From a virus: a DNA stretch of 20,281 nucleotides. The DNA is taken from positions 1-20,281 of the IMG/VR virus record IMGVR_UViG_3300017708_002051. One strand, 5' to 3'. How positions within the stretch are numbered: position 1 is the stretch's first letter; each line of letters opens with the position of its first letter. The position numbers and the translations under genes are program-made. Under the pieces are notes generated by a model. The model made no database searches, was not told the DNA's origin, and saw nothing but the letters and a program-made list of their open reading frames with translations. Positions 14,899-20,281 of the stretch are shown here, one piece after another.

Positions 14899-16746
14899 AT
14901 GGCAGACATTAGTATTTTCACAAGATTAAAACGGTTATTTTCAAATGACGTTATTATTCGTAACGTTGGAGGAAAACAACTTAAAATCATGGACACAGGT
15001 AGGATCCAAAAATATGGAAACCTAGCTACAAATTCACTTTACGATAGATTTACTCGTATGCATAAACCTGTAGGATCTTCCCTACAATATAACCCTACGT
15101 TAAATTATCAGTCAATGCGACTACAGCTTTATAGTGATTATGAAGCTATGGATCATGATCCTATTATTGCATCAGCTTTAGATATTATAAGTGATGAAAC
15201 AACTACAAGAAACGAATATGGGGATGTTTTAAAAGTAAATTCTTCAGATGAAAATGTTAGAAAAGTATTACATAATTTATTTTATGATGTTTTAAATATA
15301 GAATTTAATTTAGCTACATGGGTTAGAAATATGTGTAAATATGGAGACTTTTATTTAAAAATGGAAGTATCTGAAAAATTTGGTGTTTATAATGTTATAC
15401 CTTTATCTGTATATGAAGTAGTAAGAGAAGAAGGAACAGATCCCGACAACCCATCTTATACTCGTTTTACAATGGATCCAAATGGTTTAGCTAGTGGAGC
15501 AACTAACACAATTAGACGAGATCAATTTACATTAGAAAATTATGAAGTTGCCCATTTTAGATTACTTACAGATTCTAATTATCTTCCTTATGGTAGATCT
15601 TATTTAGAACCATCTCGTAAAGTATTTAAACAATTAATGTTAATGGAAGATGCTATGTTAATTCATAGAATTATGAGAGCACCTGAAAAAAGAATATTTT
15701 ATGTAAATGTAGGATCTATTGAATCTTCACAGATAGAAACATTCATGAAACAAACCATGAATAAAATGAAAAAAACACCTCATATAGATCAATCTACTGG
15801 TGATTATAATATGAAATTTAATGTTCAAAACATGACAGAAGATTTCTATATACCTGTTAGAAATAATGATACATCAACTCGTATTGATACTACTAAAGGT
15901 TTAGATTATGATGGTACAACAGACATCGAGTATTTAAAAAATAAAATGATGGCTGCTTTAAAAATTCCTAAACCATTTTTAGGTTATGAGGAAGGAGTAG
16001 AAGGAAAATCAACATTAGCAGGTATGGATATTCGTTTTGCTCGTACAGTTGAACGTGTTCAAAGAATTATAGAATCAGAATTAACTAAAATTGCATTAGT
16101 ACATTTATATTCACAAGGTTTTAGTGATGAAAAGTTAATCGATTTTTCACTACAATTAACTACACCATCAATTATTTATGAACAAGAAAAAGTTGAATTA
16201 TATACTTCAAAAACAGCAGTAGCTCAACAAATGTTAGATGGTAAAATAATGAGTAAAGATTGGGTTTATGAAAATGTATTTGGATTATCACCTGATCAAT
16301 ATAACCAACAAAAAGAAGAAATGCTTGAGGATGCAATGGATAAATTTAGATTAGCACAACTTGAGAATGAAGGAAATGACCCACAAGAATCAGGTGTTTC
16401 TTATGGTACTCCACATGATTTAGCTTCATTATATGGTAATAAAAGAGATAAATCAGTAGGACCAGCCCAAGTCCCAACAGGATATGATGAAAAAGATCCT
16501 GGTCGTCCAATAGAAAGACCTCAAAGATATCAATCTGATAAAAGTAATTTTAGTAGAGACCCATTAGGAAAAACAGGATTATCACCAGATAGAGTAGAAA
16601 AATTATCAGATGGAAATAAAGTTTCTACACTTGAAGTAGCAAATATAAAAAAATCCCTTCAAAAAATAAAAAACAAAAAACAAATTTTAAAAGAAGAAAA
16701 TAATAAAGGGATGTTATCTGAAAAAAATATTAAGCCTCAAGAATAG
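14899..16746 (+). CDS. 20: Portal vertex protein, T4 gp20-like
   Basis: This 615-aa protein is within the usual range for T4-type portals. The most telling block is near residues 250-272 (LMLMEDAMLIHRIMRAPEKR, then FYVNVG), the conserved clip and wing signature of gp20. It is preceded by YGRSYLEPSRKVFKQ and followed by a KTPHIDQSTGDYN segment. The last roughly 130 residues are hydrophilic and variable, as in marine relatives. The portal forms the dodecameric ring at one capsid vertex, nucleates prohead assembly and is the docking site for terminase and later the neck. It sits 21 bases after the terminase gene. T4 has sheath and tube genes 18 and 19 between these two, and they are absent here. 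The identification is secure. Confidence 0.94.
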   Translation: MADISIFTRLKRLFSNDVIIRNVGGKQLKIMDTGRIQKYGNLATNSLYDRFTRMHKPVGSSLQYNPTLNYQSMRLQLYSDYEAMDHDPIIASALDIISDETTTRNEYGDVLKVNSSDENVRKVLHNLFYDVLNIEFNLATWVRNMCKYGDFYLKMEVSEKFGVYNVIPLSVYEVVREEGTDPDNPSYTRFTMDPNGLASGATNTIRRDQFTLENYEVAHFRLLTDSNYLPYGRSYLEPSRKVFKQLMLMEDAMLIHRIMRAPEKRIFYVNVGSIESSQIETFMKQTMNKMKKTPHIDQSTGDYNMKFNVQNMTEDFYIPVRNNDTSTRIDTTKGLDYDGTTDIEYLKNKMMAALKIPKPFLGYEEGVEGKSTLAGMDIRFARTVERVQRIIESELTKIALVHLYSQGFSDEKLIDFSLQLTTPSIIYEQEKVELYTSKTAVAQQMLDGKIMSKDWVYENVFGLSPDQYNQQKEEMLEDAMDKFRLAQLENEGNDPQESGVSYGTPHDLASLYGNKRDKSVGPAQVPTGYDEKDPGRPIERPQRYQSDKSNFSRDPLGKTGLSPDRVEKLSDGNKVSTLEVANIKKSLQKIKNKKQILKEENNKGMLSEKNIKPQE

Positions 16747-16749
16747 TTC

Positions 16750-16779
16750 TATATTTATATACGATAAATTCGAATTTAT
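16750..16779 (+). promoter_or_regulatory. Candidate promoter TATATTTAT plus perfect 16-bp palindrome
   Basis: The 38-base gap between the portal gene and the next gene holds TATATTTAT at 16750-16758, identical to the 9-mer at 2118. It then has the perfect palindrome ATAAATTCGAATTTAT at 16764-16779, ending five bases before the ATG. The same order of elements is seen before 2145. A late promoter with an operator or leader hairpin is inferred; AT-richness makes chance matches possible. Confidence 0.4.
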
Positions 16780-16784
16780 AAAAA

Positions 16785-17630
16785 ATGAAAGTAAAACATT
16801 CTAAGTACAAGAATACTGGAATACTATTTGAGCTTTTAACTAGGCAGTTAACCTCTGATACTATTGCAGGAAACCAACCAAAATCCCTGTCTTTTTTAAA
16901 AAAACACTTTAATAAAAAAACAGAATTATTAAAAGAGTATAAAATATATCATACTTTAGCTACTCAAAAATATAATAAAGATAGTCAAGCTACAATGTTA
17001 ATTAATACATTGATAGAAGCACATAAAAAATTAAATAAAAGTCAGTTAAGAAGAGAAAAATATAATTTAATTAAAGAAATTAAAGAAACTTATAATGTAA
17101 ATGATTTCTTTAAAGCTAAAATAACAGATTATAAAGTAATGGCATCTATTTTTAATTTATTAGAAAATAAAGAAGCTTCACCTTTATCTATAGTTAATTC
17201 TAAAACAACAATATTAGAACATATAACAGGAAAGCAATTGTCTAATAATAAAAAGAATGTTGTATTAGAAAATTTTAATAAACAAGACAGTGATACTAGA
17301 TTACTTACTTATAAAGTTTTACTTGAAAAATTTAATGACAAATATAGCGGTTTACAAGATAACCAAAAAACATTATTGAAAGAATATGTTAACAGCGTTA
17401 CTAACAGTCCTGCTCTTAAATCTTATATCAACCAAGAGATTAAAAAAGTTAAAAAAGATCTTACAAAATATTCTAAAAAAGTTGAAGATAAAGCGATAGA
17501 AATAAAATTACAAGAAACTAAAGATCTAATTAAACCATTATCTAAAAAATCATCAGTAAATGATGATAATGTTATTAACTTACTTAACTATTATGAATTA
17601 GTAAATGAGTTAAAAACAATCCATGGTTAG
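16785..17630 (+). CDS. Unknown helical protein between portal and prohead protease, probable prohead core component
   Basis: This 281-aa protein is Lys, Asn and Leu rich and looks almost wholly alpha-helical. It starts MKVKHSKYKNTGILFELLTR, a beginning I recall from proteins that follow the portal gene in marine T4-like phages. It contains long heptad-like stretches (around residues 90-110 and 215-250) and no cysteine, catalytic motif, signal peptide or membrane segment. In T4 the genes between 20 and 21 are the prohead core proteins gp67 and gp68, so position and composition argue for an internal scaffold or core role. Clear sequence similarity to those short T4 proteins is not visible, and this protein is much longer. 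It overlaps the next gene by eight bases. Confidence 0.6.
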   Translation: MKVKHSKYKNTGILFELLTRQLTSDTIAGNQPKSLSFLKKHFNKKTELLKEYKIYHTLATQKYNKDSQATMLINTLIEAHKKLNKSQLRREKYNLIKEIKETYNVNDFFKAKITDYKVMASIFNLLENKEASPLSIVNSKTTILEHITGKQLSNNKKNVVLENFNKQDSDTRLLTYKVLLEKFNDKYSGLQDNQKTLLKEYVNSVTNSPALKSYINQEIKKVKKDLTKYSKKVEDKAIEIKLQETKDLIKPLSKKSSVNDDNVINLLNYYELVNELKTIHG

Positions 17631-18093
17631 TCTTTTAGATATATATAATATAAAAGAATCTTCTTTTAGTGAATTAAAAAAAGATAGAAATCCCGCTAGA
17701 GGAAATAAAGGCAAAACAGATGCAAAAGATTATTATCTTGTAGATGAACCTGCAGATTCAGAAACAGGATCAGTAAAGTCTAAAGTAGTATATAAACGTT
17801 CTTTTGGTAAAATGGTAGCAGATTTAGAAGCAGAAGCAATTGATTTTAAAAAACTATCAGATGAAAACTCAGATGATATGGTATTATATAATTTATCTGA
17901 AGAATTAAAAGAATTATATAATAAATTTAGGACACATGTTAGAAAAAAGTATCCTGAAGAATATAAAAAAATACAAGAAAAAGAAATAGATGAAGCTAAC
18001 GTAACAGGAACAGGAGCTTCGTTTAGTGCAGGAAATAGTATGACTTATGCTACACCTTTTGCATTTAAAAAAAAACGTAAAAAAGAAAACTAA
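17623..18093 (+). CDS. Unknown small protein next to the prohead protease, probable capsid-targeted or core protein
   Basis: This 156-aa hydrophilic protein begins MVSLLDIYNIKESSFSELKK, then has a charged helical middle (KMVADLEAEAIDFKKLSDEN, then an ELKELYNKF stretch). An IDE/A match to the prohead protease cleavage rule lies at residues 122-125. After it come 32 residues, ANVTGTGASFSAGNSMTYAT followed by a Phe/Lys-rich end, a tail type I recall from capsid-linked marine phage proteins. The start lies eight bases inside the preceding gene, so translation is probably coupled. No enzyme motif is seen. Location between gp20 and gp21, plus a plausible gp21 site, suggests that it enters the prohead and is trimmed. 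The role is inference; the gene itself is secure. Confidence 0.6.
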   Translation: MVSLLDIYNIKESSFSELKKDRNPARGNKGKTDAKDYYLVDEPADSETGSVKSKVVYKRSFGKMVADLEAEAIDFKKLSDENSDDMVLYNLSEELKELYNKFRTHVRKKYPEEYKKIQEKEIDEANVTGTGASFSAGNSMTYATPFAFKKKRKKEN

Positions 18094-18094
18094 T

Positions 18095-18715
18095 ATGTTA
18101 TTACAAGAATATAGACCCTTTCAAGTAGATAAACAACTAGCAGAACAAGCTATTAAAGCAAATAAACCTTTAGTAGTATCTGGTATTTTACAACGAGCTG
18201 AAGCTAAAAACCAAAATGGTAGAGTTTACCCTACAGAAATTTTAAAAAGAGAAGTTAAAGAATATATGAAAGGTCCAGTAGCTGAAAATAGAGCAATGGG
18301 AGAATTAGATCATCCAGAATCATCAGTGATTAATTTACAAAATGTCTCTCACACAATTAAAAGATGTTGGTGGGAAGGAGATGATGTAATGGGTGATGTA
18401 GAAATATTAAGTACACCTGCAGGAAATATATTAAAAGCATTATTTGCAGCTGGTATTACAGTTGGTATTTCATCTCGTGGTATGGGTTCAGTAAAAGAAA
18501 ACATGATGGAAGGTACAGTTGAAGTACAAGATGATTTTGAATTATTATGTTGGGATTTTGTTTCAACACCATCTACACATGGGGCATTTATGGCACCTAA
18601 AACTAATGTAAGTCTTAATGAAATTAAAAATAAGTTACCTGAATATAAATACACCAATGTAAATAATATTGTGCGTGATATCTTATGTGACAATACAGGT
18701 GTTTGTAGATTATAA
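18095..18715 (+). CDS. 21: Prohead core maturation protease, T4 gp21-like
   Basis: This 206-aa serine protease is of the herpesvirus-assemblin-like fold used by T4 gp21. VSGILQRAEAKNQNGRVYP near residues 29-47 is the usual N-terminal signature. ELDHPE at 70-75 supplies the catalytic His73, and VGISSRG at 123-129 supplies the nucleophile (Ser126 or Ser127). DFVSTPSTHGAFM closes the conserved core. The enzyme sits inside the prohead and cleaves scaffold, core and internal proteins, classically after (I/L)-x-E, once assembly is complete. An ATG at 18047 in the same frame would add 16 residues and overlap the upstream gene by 47 bases. The ATG at 18095, just after the previous stop, gives an N-terminus (MLLQEYRPFQVD) that fits the family. 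This protease is the key partner for the proposed polyprotein sites. Confidence 0.92.
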   Translation: MLLQEYRPFQVDKQLAEQAIKANKPLVVSGILQRAEAKNQNGRVYPTEILKREVKEYMKGPVAENRAMGELDHPESSVINLQNVSHTIKRCWWEGDDVMGDVEILSTPAGNILKALFAAGITVGISSRGMGSVKENMMEGTVEVQDDFELLCWDFVSTPSTHGAFMAPKTNVSLNEIKNKLPEYKYTNVNNIVRDILCDNTGVCRL

Positions 18716-18720
18716 TAATT

Positions 18721-19191
18721 ATGAAAAAAATACAACTAACAGAACGATTTCAACAACTAGCAGGTATTAAACCTTTATACGAGCAAGATGCCCAACCTTT
18801 ATTAGAACCAATAAATAAACTTTACGCTGATGAAGTCCTATTAGACGATTTAGATTTTGAAACACTTACCTCAGCTTTCCCTAATAATTACCAAAAAGAA
18901 AAATTTACACGTCCCCAAACAGGCGAACCTTATTATAGCGATAGTATTTCATTTCCTAATTTAGATGATAGTATGAGTCAAATAGGAGATCCAGAAGCAT
19001 TAGAAGATTGGAAAGATAAAGTAAGAAGACGATTTGGAAACGTTATAATTAAATTTAATGATGAAGGAAAAAATTGGTTTGACAAAGTATTTGTAGATGA
19101 TGAAGCATTTAATAATGCAAGAGATAAATTCATTAGAGGAAAAATGTCAGCTATGCAAAGAGACCAAGAATTAGGTAGAAGTATAGATTAA
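18721..19191 (+). CDS. Unknown acidic protein with N-terminal leader-like helix
   Basis: This 156-aa protein begins MKKIQLTERFQQLAGIKPLY, an amphipathic leader resembling the N-terminal segments of capsid-directed proteins in marine T4-like phages. The rest is acidic and hydrophilic, with a DWKDKVRRRFGNVIIKFNDE segment that looks like a small folded domain, and a helical C-terminus (MSAMQRDQELGRS). There is no cysteine, membrane span or catalytic signature. It follows the prohead protease after five bases, the place where T4 carries gene 22, the main scaffold. It is too short and not coiled-coil enough to be called a scaffold protein with confidence. A prohead or internal protein role is the most reasonable inference. 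Confidence 0.55.
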   Translation: MKKIQLTERFQQLAGIKPLYEQDAQPLLEPINKLYADEVLLDDLDFETLTSAFPNNYQKEKFTRPQTGEPYYSDSISFPNLDDSMSQIGDPEALEDWKDKVRRRFGNVIIKFNDEGKNWFDKVFVDDEAFNNARDKFIRGKMSAMQRDQELGRSID

Positions 19192-19199
19192 ATAAAGTT

Positions 19200-19775
19200 A
19201 TGTTAAAAAAAGAATTTAAAAAAAGAGATGTAAATAGAGCTCGTAATTTAATTATGGGTAAAACTGACGCATCTACAGGTACACAAATAGGTTTTAAAAA
19301 AAAACAAAAAGATTATAAGGAAGGTGATGTTTGGACAGAAGGAAGAAAAACATGGACTATTAAAAATGGTATAAAACAAACTATTTCTAAATTAGATGTA
19401 ATTAAAAAAGAAGTATTTATGCCTTTATGTTGCCCTGAGTGTAACAAAGTAATGAAAAAACGTTTAGATAAACCCCACTATAAAATACATAAAAAATGTT
19501 ATGATTGTGTTATTGATTATGAAGGTAAATTAATAGTTAGAGGGACATATGATGATTACATAAAACAATTAAAAGGTAAAAATAATATTGATATTCTAAA
19601 TGAATTAGAATCAACTTTATTATCTGCAGTAAATACATCTAATTCAAATTTTGTATCAGAAGATGGTGTTATTGAAAAATGGGTAGGAGGTATAAATAAA
19701 GACAAATTCTCTAAAGAAATTAAAACAGCAGCTAAAGCTAAAAGAGAATATATAAATAAACAATTAAATGACTAA
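19200..19775 (+). CDS. Zinc-ribbon protein of unknown function
   Basis: This 191-aa basic protein has a four-cysteine ribbon. CPEC supplies Cys78 and Cys81, with an additional Cys77, and HKKCYDC supplies Cys100 and Cys103. About 18 residues separate the pairs, with a nearby His in PHYKIHKK. The N-terminal part (KKRDVNRARNLIMGKTDAST, then KEGDVWTEGRKTWTIKNGIK) is a conserved block I recall from marine phages, where its role is unassigned. The C-terminal part is helical. Zinc ribbons of this kind bind nucleic acid or stabilise protein contacts in transcription factors, primases and packaging proteins. It starts with an ATG nine bases after the preceding stop and overlaps the next gene by eight bases. 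A nucleic-acid role is possible, but the position in the prohead cluster also permits a structural one. Confidence 0.65.
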   Translation: MLKKEFKKRDVNRARNLIMGKTDASTGTQIGFKKKQKDYKEGDVWTEGRKTWTIKNGIKQTISKLDVIKKEVFMPLCCPECNKVMKKRLDKPHYKIHKKCYDCVIDYEGKLIVRGTYDDYIKQLKGKNNIDILNELESTLLSAVNTSNSNFVSEDGVIEKWVGGINKDKFSKEIKTAAKAKREYINKQLND

Positions 19776-20031
19776 GCGACAACTTAGAGAATTAATTCAA
19801 AGTATTATAAGAGAATACATGGGCACTGGATCTAGTGGTGGAAATGCTGGTGATGGTAATAGTATACCTTCTCAACGTATGGGGGGAGGATCATTTGCTG
19901 ACGATGAATCAGAAATGGAATATTATAATAATAAAAATGTAGGTTATGGAGCTATGGGGAACCATACAAGTGGTATGGAAAAACACAGACCCGTAGGAAA
20001 TCCTAATAGAACAAAATATACAAGATTTTAG
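19768..20031 (+). CDS. Small Gly-rich protein with amphipathic leader
   Basis: This 87-aa protein begins with a clear amphipathic basic helix, MTKRQLRELIQSIIREYMG, followed by a disordered Gly, Ser, Asn and Asp-rich body and a basic end, NPNRTKYTRF. The leader has the same character as the starts of the proteins at 5276, 7171 and 18721. Nothing in the body suggests an enzyme. It is the last gene of the prohead cluster before the non-coding leader. Its start lies eight bases inside the preceding gene, implying coupled translation. It may be a capsid-packaged internal protein or a minor head component. This is inference from the leader and location. Confidence 0.55.
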   Translation: MTKRQLRELIQSIIREYMGTGSSGGNAGDGNSIPSQRMGGGSFADDESEMEYYNNKNVGYGAMGNHTSGMEKHRPVGNPNRTKYTRF

Positions 20032-20039
20032 CAAAAAAA

Positions 20040-20071
20040 TTTGGTTTTTCCATATTCTTTTTATATGTATG
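20040..20071 (+). promoter_or_regulatory. Candidate Bacteroidota-type promoter TTTG-N20-TATGTATG
   Basis: TTTG at 20040-20043 is followed after 20 bases by TATGTATG at 20064-20071. The latter matches seven of the eight positions (counting the two free ones) of the Bacteroidota -7 element TAnnTTTG, and the spacing is in the usual 19-21 range. It would start transcription near 20076 and so make a leader of about 140 bases before the secreted-protein gene. Confidence 0.45.
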
Positions 20072-20075
20072 GCAA

Positions 20076-20217
20076 ACAATAAAGGTTACAAAAACAATTA
20101 ACTCCTATGAGAGATTAAAAACATATAAAGTACGTTAAGTACACATAGCTTAAGGGGAGTTATTCCTGATTTCCCTTATATTTCAATTAACACGAATATT
20201 AACTAAAAAAACAAATT
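20076..20217 (+). other. Non-coding leader with inverted repeats
   Basis: About 140 bases without a credible gene lie between the proposed promoter and the start codon at 20218. TAACTCC at 20099-20105 can pair with GGAGTTA at 20156-20162. Alternatively, TAAGGG at 20151-20156 can pair with CCCTTA at 20173-20178. The two pairings share G20156 and cannot form together. A repeated AAGTAC lies at 20128-20133 and 20137-20142. This could be a structured 5' leader, but no known riboswitch is recognised. Confidence 0.35.
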
Positions 20218-20281
20218 ATGAGAAAATTGATTTTAAGTTTAACTTTAGGGCTAGCAGTAGCATTTGGAGTAAACGCACAGG
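20218..20281 (+). CDS. Start of a secreted protein gene (3' end outside the window)
   Basis: Only 21 codons are visible, but they form a classic Sec signal peptide. A basic start (MRK) is followed by a hydrophobic core LILSLTLGLAVAFG and an end VNAQ, where cleavage after Ala would leave a Gln at the mature N-terminus. That Ala-Gln junction is very common in secreted proteins of Bacteroidota and is a strong hint to the host. The gene is preceded by AACTAAAAAAACAAATT, an A-rich initiation region with no Shine-Dalgarno sequence, again as in Bacteroidota. The mature protein cannot be judged. Secreted phage proteins could modify the cell envelope, block superinfection or belong to the virion. The major capsid gene expected in this region is not yet visible. 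Confidence 0.65.
   Translation, partial: MRKLILSLTLGLAVAFGVNAQ

Noticed and set aside
18349-18735. A 128-codon open frame on the - strand
   Set aside because: It is antisense to the conserved core of the prohead protease gene, has no family motif, and no other gene in the window uses that strand.
20032-20060. A terminator after the 87-aa gene
   Set aside because: The AAAAA/TTTTT and CCATA/TATGG pairings are short and AT-only or lack a following T-run, so they are not convincing.
20069-20101. A ten-codon leader peptide ORF (MANNKGYKNN)
   Set aside because: Its ATG overlaps the proposed -7 element and lies upstream of the expected transcript start. Nothing supports its translation.

Overview
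The window is part of the genome of a tailed, contractile-tail (T4-like, Caudoviricetes) bacteriophage. It is very AT-rich and every credible gene lies on the + strand, tightly packed and often overlapping by 1 to 11 bases. The virion hallmarks are a terminase large subunit (gp17 type), a T4-type portal (gp20), a T4-type prohead protease (gp21), a long repetitive fibre protein and a holin. Several things point to a marine Bacteroidota (flavobacterium-like) host. Start codons lack Shine-Dalgarno sequences, the last gene opens with a signal peptide ending Asn-Ala-Gln, and upstream of it lies a TTTG-N20-TAnnTTTG-like promoter. The host assignment is inference.

Layout. Positions 1-2112 hold the end of a virion structural gene, a GIY-YIG-like nuclease and a zinc-finger/Toprim primase. 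Positions 2145-6841 hold two large mosaic proteins. The first (1043 aa) joins an HxGH nucleotidyltransferase-like domain, a SET domain, several small basic domains and a C-terminal ligase-like domain. The second (521 aa) has a conserved C-terminal module. Positions 6854-10874 hold small virion or accessory proteins, an HExxH metalloprotease, the 811-aa fibre and the holin, ending at a strong intrinsic terminator. Positions 10987-13276 hold an accessory cassette: a COG2509-type flavoprotein, a small unknown protein and a NadR/AAA_28-like P-loop protein. Positions 13285-20031 hold the packaging and prohead module: terminase, portal, two probable core proteins, prohead protease and three small proteins. 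After a 186-base non-coding leader, a secreted-protein gene starts at 20218 and runs off the window.

The central idea from the hunt is that the two large proteins may be capsid-targeted polyproteins. Both carry exact matches to the T4 gp21 cleavage rule, (I/L)-x-E before A or G, and these fall at the visible domain boundaries. The gp21 homologue is encoded in the same window. If this is right, the phage would package an adenylyltransferase-like enzyme, a SET protein, a very basic DNA-binding-like peptide and a ligase-like enzyme inside the head. A second theme is nucleotide or redox metabolism: an NMNAT-like domain, a NadR-like kinase and a flavoprotein are all encoded close together.

Apart from small gaps, only the stretches around 10875-10986 and 20032-20217 are non-coding. 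No tRNA, CRISPR array, integrase or insertion sequence was seen.
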